DNA from: JAVBPR01 sp031549485
GTDB taxonomy: Bacteria; Bacillota; Clostridia; Oscillospirales; Feifaniaceae
Length of the DNA stretch: 64,000 bases
Direction: 5' to 3'
Assembly (NCBI GenBank): GCA_031549485.1
Contig: JAVBPR010000004.1
Span: 7,124 to 71,123, forward strand
The position numbers and the translations under genes are program-made. Below the pieces are notes generated by a model. It was not told the DNA's origin, ran no database searches, and worked only from the letters and a program-made list of their open reading frames with translations. Shown piece by piece: positions 52,711 to 62,800 of the stretch. The number at the start of each line of letters is the position of its first letter. Within the stretch, counting starts at the first letter, position 1.

Positions 52711-52742
52711 GGAGTTTTTTGAAAAAATCGGAGGTTTATTAG

Positions 52743-53558
52743 ATGAAAGATAAGAACCTTTTTAACATCGGCGAAGCATCGGCGGCGCTCGGGATAACCC
52801 CGAGAACGCTCAGGCATTATGAGGAGAAGGGGCTGATAAAACCCGGGAACACCGATAAACAGACCGGTTACCGCTATTATGACGCGCAGGATATTCAAAA
52901 CATGCTTCTTGTTATGCTTCTTCGTGATGCAGGAATGTCGGTTGAAGAGGTAGCAATGTATATAAAAAAAGCGGTGAAACCGCAGGAGCAAATTGCCAGG
53001 CTACGCCGGCAACTTTCCGCGGTGCAGCAATCTATCGACCTTTTAAAAACACACATGGCCATAAAAGACGAATATGAGCCGAGGCGCGTAAAATTGCCGC
53101 GCAGAATCTGCGTTTGCAAGGATTTTATTATGCCGAGTATCGAAGCGTTTTTTTCAATTTATCGCGACTGCACGGCAAATATTATCAGGGAGGGTTGGGC
53201 GCTGTCACGGGAGTATCCGAATTTTTGCGAATATCCTCCCGAAGCGTTTGATGAAAACGGGCTTATTTTAGAAAATTTTCCGGTGAAAATCTGTGTGCCG
53301 GTTAAAATAGACGCGCCTTTTGGAGATGAGTTACCGGAGGGGACCGTATTATATCCCGAACAGGATTCGGTAACGGTTGACTTCAGGGGAGGATACGAAG
53401 ATTTATACCGAGCTTACGAAGCTGCTTTTGCATATATGTCCGACCATAAACTTGCGCAGGACGGCAACACGCAGGAAATTTATTTCGAAAGCTTTAACAC
53501 CGCCTTTGATAAAGGGGAATACCTCACAAGGGTGATTATCCCGGTGAAGAAATCGTGA
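52743..53558 (+). CDS. MerR-family regulator with effector-binding domain
   Basis: A 271-residue regulator. The winged HTH (FNIGEASAALGITPRTLRHYEEKGLIKPG; TGYRYYDAQDIQNMLLVMLL) and a coiled linker fill residues 1-105. The C-terminal GyrI-like/Bacterial transcription activator effector domain (about 110-270) starts LPRRICVCKDF and ends EIYFESFNT. This is the BmrR/TipA-like layout that binds small hydrophobic ligands. It is divergent from the SLH surface protein, whose promoter has a 19-bp spacer with a palindrome, so it likely activates that gene. GGAGGT RBS upstream and a terminator downstream. Confidence 0.9.
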   Translation: MKDKNLFNIGEASAALGITPRTLRHYEEKGLIKPGNTDKQTGYRYYDAQDIQNMLLVMLLRDAGMSVEEVAMYIKKAVKPQEQIARLRRQLSAVQQSIDLLKTHMAIKDEYEPRRVKLPRRICVCKDFIMPSIEAFFSIYRDCTANIIREGWALSREYPNFCEYPPEAFDENGLILENFPVKICVPVKIDAPFGDELPEGTVLYPEQDSVTVDFRGGYEDLYRAYEAAFAYMSDHKLAQDGNTQEIYFESFNTAFDKGEYLTRVIIPVKKS

Positions 53559-53583
53559 TAATTTATATAACTAATTTCAAAAC

Positions 53584-53615
53584 AAAACAGAGCGCCGATC
53601 TGGCGCTCTGTTTTT
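53584..53615 (+). terminator. merR terminator
   Basis: An AAAACAGAGCGCC / GGCGCTCTGTTTT stem with T5. Its right half is repeated upstream of rpoB (55774-55795). Confidence 0.85.
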
Positions 53616-53617
53616 AT
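53596..53617. repeat. 22-bp direct repeat, left copy
   Basis: Begins CGATCTGGCGCTCTGTTTTT and is identical for 22 bp to 55774-55795; the two copies bracket a 2.16-kb two-gene segment. Confidence 0.85.
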
Positions 53618-53663
53618 ATAAAATTTTTAAAATACACGGAATATCATATAGCTTATTTTTGTG

Positions 53664-54842
53664 TTAGTTTTCAAAATAAAGAAGAGGAACAAAATTTGTA
53701 TTATCAAAAATCCACGGAGACTCATTATTATTTCCAAACTTAAATCCGATTTTTTCAAAATCGCTTTTTTGCGGCGGATTATACATAAAATCTAAGCCAT
53801 AAGTATCATATTTCAAATCAGGCTTTAGAATTTCATTAATTAAAATAGAGTAATTGTTTTTAAACGGTATTTCCGGTGTGTTGGGGTTATAAGTTCCCGG
53901 CCCTTTGTTTTCCCATTTTAAAAAATCCCCAACTATTCTGTTTGCCGAAGCGTTGTTTTGAAAGGTTATATCTCCTAAAACCACACAGTTTTCGATTGTT
54001 CCGTAACCTTCTACAAATCCCGCGATTCCGCCTGCATAGCTATTGCTTCCGCTTAAAGTAATATCAACTTTTGAATAACAAGAACCTATTGAAGCCATGC
54101 TTGAAGCGCTTATTCCGCCGGCCAAATTATCTTGAGTTCCGGATAATTTGATATTTCCGGATGAATATGAATTTATTATTTTGGCGCCCGCTCCTGTCAA
54201 GCCTCCCGCATAGCAGAAATTACCATTTATTTCAAAATCAATAAAAGCGCTACTGCGATTTATATTATCGCCGCTTCCTGTAATTCCGCCGATAAAATTA
54301 CTATCTCCATTTATTTTGCCGGATAATTTAATCTGGCAATTGGATATTTCTCCTAAATTCGATCCCGCGATGCCCCCGATTAGTGAATTTGATGAATTAA
54401 TATCAAAAAACGCTTCGACGAAAAGATTTTTTACATTACCGCTTTCTTTTATATTGGCAAAAAGAGCTGCATAAGAGTATTTTTTCTCATTTTCATCCGG
54501 CAATAAGTTTTTTGATTCGCACAAATTTGCAATAGTAATTTTATGCCCGTTTCCATCGAGCGTTCCGCCGAAGCTGAAATTTTTATTTTTATCTACTTCT
54601 CTTCTTCCGATAGGCATAAATGCATTGATTTTAATATCCGCCCCGAGTTTGTAATTGGCATCCGGATTTTCGGAAATTCTCAAAAGATCATTTTCTGAAG
54701 AAATAATATAAACTCCGTTTTCCGAAGAAAGAGGAGTGGTCGGTTTGTTTTCTCCGGTTGTTTGCTCAATATTCTGTTTTGCGCAACCTGAAATAATTAA
54801 AGCAAATAATAATAAAAATAAAAAATATTTTAATTTTCTCAT
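53664..54842 (-). CDS. GLUG-motif lipoprotein
   Basis: A 392-residue lipoprotein: a hydrophobic stretch followed by lipobox ISGC near residue 18. A polar linker precedes a beta-helix-like region of GLUG-type turns (GGTLDGNGHKITI, GGIAGSNLGEISNCQI, GGITGSGDNINRSS, GGLTGAGAKIINSYSSG, GGISASSMASIGSCYSK, GGIAGFVEGYGTIENC). It is related in motif to the N-terminal part of the SLH protein 2 kb away. Surface adhesion or polysaccharide binding is likely but unproven. ATG 54842 is chosen with GAGG just upstream; GTG 54851 is possible. Confidence 0.8.
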   Translation of the reverse strand: MRKLKYFLFLLLFALIISGCAKQNIEQTTGENKPTTPLSSENGVYIISSENDLLRISENPDANYKLGADIKINAFMPIGRREVDKNKNFSFGGTLDGNGHKITIANLCESKNLLPDENEKKYSYAALFANIKESGNVKNLFVEAFFDINSSNSLIGGIAGSNLGEISNCQIKLSGKINGDSNFIGGITGSGDNINRSSAFIDFEINGNFCYAGGLTGAGAKIINSYSSGNIKLSGTQDNLAGGISASSMASIGSCYSKVDITLSGSNSYAGGIAGFVEGYGTIENCVVLGDITFQNNASANRIVGDFLKWENKGPGTYNPNTPEIPFKNNYSILINEILKPDLKYDTYGLDFMYNPPQKSDFEKIGFKFGNNNESPWIFDNTNFVPLLYFEN

Positions 54843-54895
54843 ATTCCTCACCGTCTAAATATTTTATTTATTTTATCATATAAAGATAAAATAAG

Positions 54896-54918
54896 TAAGC
54901 CCGCGAAACGCGGGCTTA
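54896..54918 (-). terminator. Terminator after the glycosidase-like gene
   Basis: A TAAGCCCGCG/CGCGGGCTTA stem with a 3-base loop and a T-rich tail on the minus strand. Confidence 0.7.
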
Positions 54919-54928
54919 CAGTCTTGTA

Positions 54929-55678
54929 TTAATATAAAATAATATTATTGATCATTGTGTCTTTAGGACTCGTGATTATTGTGGGGACTACCCCGTCTTG
55001 AAATATAAACGGACTCCCACCATCTAACATTATAGCATTAGTTATTGTTCTTAAACCGTTGTTTAGCAAAAGTAAATTCTTATATGCTTCATCATATAAT
55101 ATGCAGTTGCTATCTTTCGTTCGCATTGCTACTATTATTATTTCTTTTGCGTTATTTGTTGTGCAAAGAAATATATGCCAGTTAGGTTCTACAACATCAA
55201 TCCCCCAACCTTGAGGTAAAAAGTCGACACTCCACGATGCTGCTTTTCCATTAATCATTATCGGAGCACCAGAAATGGCATAAGCAAACTGACCAAAGTC
55301 TGCGCTTGTTTCTTTGTCCATCATTACGGCGCCGTTTGCTTGAACAAATAAAGTCGATAATGCAGCGCCGTTTTTACCAACATTGCCATCTATGGCTGCG
55401 TGTATAGTGCGCTTATAAAACTTTCCTCCTCCGTATGTGATTCCGTATTTGGCATAGCTATCTAATTTTTCCTTTGTAGCACTGCTTTGTTCAGAATCGA
55501 CAAAATCGGCTATTAAAAATCCTACCGGAACGATAGGTGTTGCCCAAAATCCTCCGTTTGTGTAATACATATTTGCAGCTGTGTTTTTTGGTTTGTTTAC
55601 ATATTTGACTTTAAATTCAGTGCCAAAAGTTTGGATATAATATAGATCATCTGTTACATATACTTTTTCTTTACTCAT
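54929..55678 (-). CDS. Phosphodiester glycosidase-like (NAGPA) protein
   Basis: A 249-residue protein without a signal peptide. The C-terminal NAIMLDGGSPFIFQDG matches the LDGGxS/G signature of phosphodiester glycosidases (PF09992, NAGPA-like), which remove sugar-phosphate caps. GGKFYKRTIHAAID and PNWHIFLCTTNNAKEIIIVAMRT fit the central beta sheet. The family is usually secreted, so the missing signal sequence is notable; phage-tail members also lack one. It may be a displaced phage or surface-module gene. AGGAGT precedes the ATG. Confidence 0.65.
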   Translation of the reverse strand: MSKEKVYVTDDLYYIQTFGTEFKVKYVNKPKNTAANMYYTNGGFWATPIVPVGFLIADFVDSEQSSATKEKLDSYAKYGITYGGGKFYKRTIHAAIDGNVGKNGAALSTLFVQANGAVMMDKETSADFGQFAYAISGAPIMINGKAASWSVDFLPQGWGIDVVEPNWHIFLCTTNNAKEIIIVAMRTKDSNCILYDEAYKNLLLLNNGLRTITNAIMLDGGSPFIFQDGVVPTIITSPKDTMINNIILY

Positions 55679-55773
55679 TAAAACACTCCTAATAATTTAT
55701 CCCTTCCGGAAGGATTAAATTAATTATAGCTTTTTATCGATGTAATAAACCGTACAGTAAAATAACGTTGAGA

Positions 55774-55795
55774 CGATCTGGCGCTCTGTTTTTAT
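55774..55795. repeat. 22-bp direct repeat, right copy
   Basis: Identical to 53596-53617, but here only half of the terminator hairpin is present. Confidence 0.85.
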
Positions 55796-55806
55796 GAAAA
55801 AAACGG

Positions 55807-55835
55807 TTGACTTGCGTCTTTCGTTTTGATATTAT
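55807..55835 (+). promoter_or_regulatory. Promoter for rpoB
   Basis: TTGACT, a 17-bp spacer and TATTAT, about 260 bases upstream of the rpoB start. Confidence 0.65.
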
Positions 55836-56093
55836 TATATACTGCACTTAATAATGGGGAAGTTTACGATTTCGCAAGAGGTTTTTGTGAAAAAACCGTG
55901 CTTTTTCGACAGGTTATTTCCTATAATATATATTCATCGAAAATGAGGACGATTTTTCTTTTTTCGCGCTTAGTTTTCGCGTAGGCAAAATCCCCGCAAA
56001 GTGCGTTTGTTTTGAATATTTACTTTCGACGATATGCGTTTTAGCCGCAGTCGGCAGGAGTATTTTTATAAAAAAATACTAAGGAGTGGTTGG

Positions 56094-59000
56094 ATGGGCA
56101 AAATCAATGTAAAGCCGGTAAAGCTCGGTAATGTCACGAGAATGAGCTATGCCAAAATCAACGAAGTACTGGAGATGCCGAACCTTATCGAGGTGCAGAA
56201 AAAATCATACAAATGGTTTCTCGAAGAAGGTTTGAAAGAAGTTTTTGCGGATGTTTCCGCGATAACCGATTACAGCGGCAATCTGGTACTTGATTTTATT
56301 GAGTACACGCTCGAGGAAAAATCAAAATATTCGGTTACCGAATGCAAGGCGAGAGATGCTACATACGCGGCGCCGCTGAAGGTGAAAGTTCGCCTTGTCA
56401 ACAAAGAGACGGGCGAAGTTAAAGAGCAGGAAATCTTCATGGGCGATTTCCCGCTTATGACCGAAAGCGGAACCTTTGTTATCAACGGTGCGGAGCGCGT
56501 TGTCGTTTCGCAGCTTGTAAGGAGCCCCGGAATTTACTTTGATATAGCTTTGGACAAGATGGGAACAAAGCTGTTTTCCTCGACGATTATTCCGAACAGA
56601 GGCGCGTGGCTTGAGTATGAAACCGATGCCGCGGGCGTATTTTCGGTGCGCATCGATAAAAACAGAAAATTGCCGATCACCACTTTCATCAGAGCTCTCG
56701 GCGCGGAGACGAACGCGAAAATCCTTGAGATTTTCGGCGAGGACGACCGCATAAGAGCAACTTTGGAAAAAGATATTTCGGTTGATAAGTCGACCGCGCT
56801 TGTCGAAGTTTATAAAAAACTTCGTCCGGGCGAGCCGCCCACAATTGATAACGCGCAAACTCTTTTTAACAATATGTTTTTCGATGTCCGCCGCTATGAT
56901 TTATCAAAGGTCGGCAGATTTAAGTATAATCAAAAGCTCGCGCTCGGCGTGAGAATTGCGGGAAAACCGCTTGCAAGGCCGATTGCCGATCCGATGACCG
57001 GCGAGATAATTGCAAACGAAGGCGACGTTTTAACAAAAGCGCGCGCAATCGAAATCGAAAATCTTGGCGTCGATACCGCATACATCAAATCCGGCGATAC
57101 CGAAGTAAAAGTTTTTTCAAGTGGTATGGTCGATATCGGCGGGTTTATTAAAAAAGGCCTGCCCGACGGTCTCATCACCGAAAAAGTAAAATTCAGCGTT
57201 TTAAAAGAAATACTCGAGAAAAAGCTCTCGGGAAAAGAACTTGTCAAGGAAATTACCGAAAGACACGAAGAGCTTATTCCGAAACATATCACGGTTGACG
57301 ACATTTTTGCGTCGATAAATTATCTCAACTGCCTTTCCTACGAAATAGGCACGAAAGACGATATCGACCATCTCGGCAACCGCCGCCTCCGTTCGGTCGG
57401 CGAGCTTTTGCAGAACCAGTTCCGCATCGGCTTTGCGAGAATGGAGCGCGTCATCCGCGAGAGAATGACGATTCAGGACCTTGATATCGTTACGCCGCAG
57501 GCGCTTATAAATATCCGCCCGGTTGTCGCGGCTATCAAAGAATTCTTCGGAAGCAGCCCGCTTTCGCAGTTCATGGATCAGACAAACCCGCTTGCGGAGC
57601 TTACCCACAAGCGCCGTCTTTCCGCGCTCGGACCCGGCGGTCTTTCGAGAGACCGCGCCGGATTCGAAGTCCGCGACGTTCATCCTTCGCACTACGGCAG
57701 GATGTGTCCTATCGAGACGCCTGAAGGTCCGAACATCGGACTTATATCGTATCTTTCAACCTTCGCCCGGATTAACGAATACGGGTTTATCGAGGCTCCT
57801 TACAGAAGAGTCGATAAAGAAAGCGGCAAGGTTACCGATGAAATCGTCTATATGACGGCAACAGAGGAAGATAATTATATCGTCGCCCAGGCAAACGAGC
57901 CGATAGATGAAAAAGGATTCTTTAAGAAAAACAAAGTCGCGGCACGTTTCCGCGATGAGATGCTTGAAATCGAAAAAGACAGAATAGATTTTGTCGACGT
58001 TTCGCCGAAGATGGTTGTCTCTGTCGCGACAGCGATGATCCCGTTCCTTGAGAACGACGACGCGAACCGCGCCCTCATGGGATCAAACATGCAGAGGCAG
58101 GCGGTTCCGCTGCTTCGCACCGAATCTCCGATTGTCGGAACAGGTATGGAATATAAAGCTGCTGTTGACTCCGGCGTCTGCGTTCTTTCGGAGCATGACG
58201 GCGTTATCAAAACAGTTTCCGCCGACAGAATCGTCGTCAAAAACGACGGCGGCGGCGAGCAGGAATATCAGCTTATCAAATTCCTGCGCAGCAACCAGGG
58301 AACCTGCTTTAATCAGAAACCTATCGTTGAAAACGGCCAGCGCGTAAAAGCGGGCGAGGTTATCGCCGACGGCCCGTCAACAAATACCGGCGAAATTTCG
58401 CTTGGCAAAAACGTGCTTGTCGGCTTCATGACCTGGGAAGGCTACAACTACGAGGATGCTATATTAATTAACGAAAAACTTGTCCGCGATGATGTTTTCA
58501 CCTCTATTCATATAGAGGAATACGAAATCGAAGCGCGGGATACAAAACTCGGACCGGAAGAAATCACAAGGGATATACCGAACGTCGGCGAGGATGCGCT
58601 TAAAGACCTCGACGACCGCGGAATAATCAGAATCGGCGCGGAAATCCGCGCGGGTGATATTCTCGTCGGAAAAGTTACGCCGAAAGGCGAAACCGAGCTT
58701 ACGGCAGAAGAAAGGCTTCTTCGCGCTATCTTCGGAGAAAAGGCGAGAGAGGTTCGCGACACATCGCTTAAAGTTCCGCACGGCGAAAGCGGCATCGTTG
58801 TTGACGTCAAAGTGTTCAGCCGCGAAAACGGCGACGAGATGAGCCCGGGGCTTAACATGGTCGTCCGCTGCTATATCGCGCAAAAAAGAAAAATATCGGT
58901 CGGCGATAAAATGGCGGGACGCCACGGAAACAAGGGCGTTATTTCCCGCATTCTTCCGCAGGAGGATATGCCGTTCCTTCCGGACGGAACTGCGCTTGAC

Positions 59001-59852
59001 ATCGTTCTTAATCCTCTCGGCGTTCCGTCGCGTATGAACATCGGTCAGGTTCTTGAGGTTCACCTTGGCTACGCCGCTAAGGCGCTCGGCTGGAAAATCA
59101 TGACTCCTGTTTTCGACGGCGCGAACGAATACGACATCATGGACGCGCTTGAAGAAGCGGGCTATAACCGCAACGGTAAATCAACGCTGTATGACGGCCG
59201 TACCGGCAAGGCGTTTGATAATCCTGTCACCGTCGGATATATTTACTTCTTAAAACTTGCTCACCTTGTCGACGATAAAATCCATGCCCGCTCGACCGGA
59301 CCGTACTCGCTTGTTACTCAGCAGCCGCTTGGCGGTAAAGCTCAGTTCGGCGGACAGCGTTTCGGAGAGATGGAGGTTTGGGCTCTCGAGGCTTACGGCG
59401 CGGCATATATACTGCAAGAGATTTTGACCGTTAAGTCGGACGACGTCGTCGGGCGCGTTAAGACATATGAATCGATTGTCAAAGGGCAAAATGTTCCGAA
59501 ACCGGGTATTCCAGAGTCGTTCAAGGTTCTTGTAAAAGAACTTCAGTCGCTCTGCCTTGATGTTCGGGTTCTTGATGCTTATAACGATGAAATAGAGCTT
59601 CAGGAGAGCTTTGACGAAGAAGACGATATGAATTACCGCCCGATGAGAGAAGAAATCGGCGGTGATGTTGAGGTCGCTTCGGAAATCGAGGCGGAGTTTG
59701 AAATCGAGGATGTTGAAGAAGAGGGAGATTTCCTCGAGGAATCCGAAGATTTTGACGATGAAATAGCCGCAGACGATGAAATCGTTGACGACGAATACAC
59801 AGACGAGAATTACGAGGCGGATGAAGAAATTGCCGCCGAAGAATTGATATAG
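56094..59852 (+). CDS. rpoB: RNA polymerase subunit beta
   Basis: A 1252-residue core RNA polymerase subunit. The N-terminal lobe, the rifampicin region (SQFMDQTNPLAELTHKRRLSALGPGGLSRDRAGFEVRDVHPSHYGRMCPIETPEGPNIGLI, split here only for description), the GDKMAGRHGNKG catalytic-loop motif and the C-terminal clamp QPLGGKAQFGGQRFGEMEVW are intact. The C-terminus carries an unusual acidic tail of about 70 residues rich in Asp/Glu. ATG 56094 is chosen with AAGGAG 9 bases upstream; an upstream in-frame ATG at 56034 lacks an RBS. rpoC follows after 13 bases. Confidence 0.97.
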   Translation: MGKINVKPVKLGNVTRMSYAKINEVLEMPNLIEVQKKSYKWFLEEGLKEVFADVSAITDYSGNLVLDFIEYTLEEKSKYSVTECKARDATYAAPLKVKVRLVNKETGEVKEQEIFMGDFPLMTESGTFVINGAERVVVSQLVRSPGIYFDIALDKMGTKLFSSTIIPNRGAWLEYETDAAGVFSVRIDKNRKLPITTFIRALGAETNAKILEIFGEDDRIRATLEKDISVDKSTALVEVYKKLRPGEPPTIDNAQTLFNNMFFDVRRYDLSKVGRFKYNQKLALGVRIAGKPLARPIADPMTGEIIANEGDVLTKARAIEIENLGVDTAYIKSGDTEVKVFSSGMVDIGGFIKKGLPDGLITEKVKFSVLKEILEKKLSGKELVKEITERHEELIPKHITVDDIFASINYLNCLSYEIGTKDDIDHLGNRRLRSVGELLQNQFRIGFARMERVIRERMTIQDLDIVTPQALINIRPVVAAIKEFFGSSPLSQFMDQTNPLAELTHKRRLSALGPGGLSRDRAGFEVRDVHPSHYGRMCPIETPEGPNIGLISYLSTFARINEYGFIEAPYRRVDKESGKVTDEIVYMTATEEDNYIVAQANEPIDEKGFFKKNKVAARFRDEMLEIEKDRIDFVDVSPKMVVSVATAMIPFLENDDANRALMGSNMQRQAVPLLRTESPIVGTGMEYKAAVDSGVCVLSEHDGVIKTVSADRIVVKNDGGGEQEYQLIKFLRSNQGTCFNQKPIVENGQRVKAGEVIADGPSTNTGEISLGKNVLVGFMTWEGYNYEDAILINEKLVRDDVFTSIHIEEYEIEARDTKLGPEEITRDIPNVGEDALKDLDDRGIIRIGAEIRAGDILVGKVTPKGETELTAEERLLRAIFGEKAREVRDTSLKVPHGESGIVVDVKVFSRENGDEMSPGLNMVVRCYIAQKRKISVGDKMAGRHGNKGVISRILPQEDMPFLPDGTALDIVLNPLGVPSRMNIGQVLEVHLGYAAKALGWKIMTPVFDGANEYDIMDALEEAGYNRNGKSTLYDGRTGKAFDNPVTVGYIYFLKLAHLVDDKIHARSTGPYSLVTQQPLGGKAQFGGQRFGEMEVWALEAYGAAYILQEILTVKSDDVVGRVKTYESIVKGQNVPKPGIPESFKVLVKELQSLCLDVRVLDAYNDEIELQESFDEEDDMNYRPMREEIGGDVEVASEIEAEFEIEDVEEEGDFLEESEDFDDEIAADDEIVDDEYTDENYEADEEIAAEELI

Positions 59853-59865
59853 GAGGGAAGTAAAG

Positions 59866-62800
59866 ATGCCAATAACAACATTTGAGGCTATTAAAATCGG
59901 GCTTGCCTCTCCTGAAATGATTAGAAACTGGTCGCACGGCGAAGTAAAAAAGCCGGAAACTATAAACTACAGAACCTTAAAACCGGAGCGCGACGGTCTG
60001 TTTTGCGAGCGTATCTTCGGGCCGCAGAAAGACTGGGAATGTCACTGCGGAAAATATAAAAGAATCAGATATAAGGGCAAAATCTGCGACCGCTGCGGAG
60101 TTGAAGTAACCCGCGCAAAGGTTCGCCGTGAGCGTATGGGGCATATCGAGCTTGCCGCTCCCGTTTCGCATATTTGGTATTTCAAAGGCATACCGTCACG
60201 CATGGGGCTTCTCCTCGACATTTCGCCGAGAAAGCTCGACCAGGTGCTTTATTTTGCCTCGTATATTGTTCTTGATCCGGGCGGCGTGCCGACGCTCAAC
60301 AAGCTCGACATATTGAGCGAGAGCGATTACAGGGACTATTACGAAAAATACGAAGATGATTTCAGAGTGGGAATCGGCGCGGAAGCGATTTACGAGCTCC
60401 TTTGCGAAATCGAGCTTGAAGACCTGGCAGCTACGCTGAAAGAAGAACTTACAGAGGCGACAGGACAGAAAAAAGCGAGAATTATAAAACGCCTTGAAGT
60501 CGTCGAAGCGTTCCGCAACAGCAATAACCGCCCCGAATGGATGATTATGACTGCGCTTCCGGTAATTCCGCCGGAGATTCGTCCGATGGTTCAGCTTGAC
60601 GGCGGCAGATTTGCTACAAGCGATCTCAACGACCTTTACAGACGCGTTATCAACCGCAACAACCGTTTGAAAAGACTTATAGAACTTTCTGCGCCGGAAA
60701 TCATCGTGCGCAACGAAAAACGCATGCTCCAGGAAGCCGTTGACGCTCTTATCGACAACGGCAGAAGGGGAAGACCGGTAACAGGACCGAATAACAGGCC
60801 GCTTAAATCGCTTTCGGATATGCTAAAAGGAAAGCAGGGACGTTTCCGCCAGAACCTTCTCGGAAAGCGTGTCGACTATTCCGGCCGTTCGGTTATCGTC
60901 GTCGGTCCGGAACTTAAACTTTACCAGTGCGGTCTTCCGAAAGAGATGGCGCTTGAGCTTTTCAAGCCTTTTGTTATGAAAAAGCTTGTTGAAGACGGCT
61001 TTGCAAGCAATATCAAAAATGCGAAGAAAATGGTAGAGCGCGTGCGCACCGAAGTTTGGGACGCCCTTGAAGTTGTCATAAAAGAGCATCCGGTGCTTCT
61101 CAACCGCGCGCCGACGCTTCACAGACTGGGAATCCAGGCATTTGAGCCGGTTCTTGTTGAGGGCAGAGCGCTTAAGCTCCACCCGCTTGTTTGTACCGCT
61201 TATAATGCCGACTTCGACGGAGACCAGATGGCCGTTCACGTTCCGCTTTCCGCGGAAGCGCAGGCAGAAGCGAGATTTCTCATGCTCTCGGCAAACAACC
61301 TTCTCAAACCTCAGGATGGGCGCCCTGTAACCGTTCCGACGCAAGATATGATTCTCGGTTCCTATTACCTTACATCCACAAGAATATATACAGGCGACCA
61401 AAACGGCAGGAAAACAGGATTCCTCTTCAAAAATCCTAATGACGCGTTTGAAAAAAGGGAAAGCGGAGAAGTGGATTTCCCGATTTATACCTATTCGAGC
61501 GAGCAAGAGGCTATCCTTGCCTATGAGCTGAAAGAAATCACCTTGCATCATCCGATAAAGGTCAGAGTGGAAAAAGAATTTGACGGCGAGATGCAGAGCA
61601 GAATAGTAAACACAACGGTCGGAATAATCCTTTTCAACGAACCGATTCCGCAGGACCTCGGATTTGTTGACCGCACCGATGATAAGGCGAAATTCGATTA
61701 CGAAATATCTATTCAGACCGATAAAAAAGCGCTCGGCAGAATCATCGACGCCTGCATAAGCGTCCACGGTTCGGCAACAACAGCGGAAGCGCTTGATAAG
61801 ATGAAAGCTCTCGGATTCAAATACTCAACGCAAGGCGCTATCACCATCTCGGTTTCGGATATGGAAGTTCCACCCGAAAAACCGCAGATGATAGAGCAGG
61901 CGGAAGTTAAAATCGACGAAATCACAAAACAGTTCCGCAGAGGTATTATCAGCGACGAAGAGAGATACAATCTTGTTATCGATACTTGGGGCGCGACAAC
62001 AAAAGAAGTTACCGACGCGCTTACAAAGAATTTTGATAAATTTAATCCTATTTATATGATGGCCGATTCGGGCGCGCGCGGAAGCATCAACCAGATTCGT
62101 CAGCTCGCCGGTATGCGCGGACTTATGGCGAACACCTCGGGCCGAACAATCGAAATTCCGATTCGTTCGAACTTCCGCGAAGGGCTTTCAATCCTCGAAT
62201 ACTTCATTTCTTCAAAGGGCGCGAGAAAAGGTCTTGCCGATACCGCGCTCCGTACCGCCGACTCGGGTTATCTTACTCGCCGTCTTGTTGACGTCGCGCA
62301 GGAGATAATCATCCGCGAAAATGATTGCGGCACGGTCGAGGGAATTACCGTTTCGGATATCAGCGACGGCAAAGAGCTTATCGAGCCGATGCGCGAAAGA
62401 CTTAACGGCCGCTACCTCACAGAAGATTTTAAAATCAAAGGTAAGGTCGTTGTTTCGAAAGATAAAATCATGGATTACGCCGACGCGGACAAAATTATCG
62501 CCGCCGGAGTAAAAGAGATAAAAATCCGCTCGGTTCTCACTTGCCAGTCGCGTTACGGCGTTTGCTCCAAGTGCTACGGAAGCAACCTTGCAAACAAACT
62601 TCCGATTAATGTCGGCGAGGCTGTCGGAATTATCGCGGCGCAGTCGATAGGCGAGCCGGGAACCCAGCTTACCATGAGAACCTTCCACACAGGCGGCGTC
62701 GCGGGAGATGATATCACACAGGGACTTCCGCGTGTTGACGAGCTCTTCGAGGCGAGAAAACCGAAGAAACCGGCAATCATTTCGGAAATCGCCGGCGCGG

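Larger units (their letters stand above)
55679..56093. other. rpoB leader region
   Basis: A 415-bp intergenic region. It contains the right 22-bp repeat (55774-55795), one good promoter (55807-55835), a second possible -10 TATAAT near 55934, and a short AT-rich hairpin (AGTATTTTT/AAAAATACT) just before the rpoB RBS. No rplJ/rplL gene is present. The roughly 250-nt leader suggests post-initiation control. Confidence 0.65.

Noticed and set aside
56034..56093. Upstream ATG for rpoB
   Set aside because: No RBS, and it would place the strong AAGGAG box inside the gene.
60823..61767. 314-codon open frame antisense to rpoC
   Set aside because: Shadow of a highly conserved gene; no start signals.
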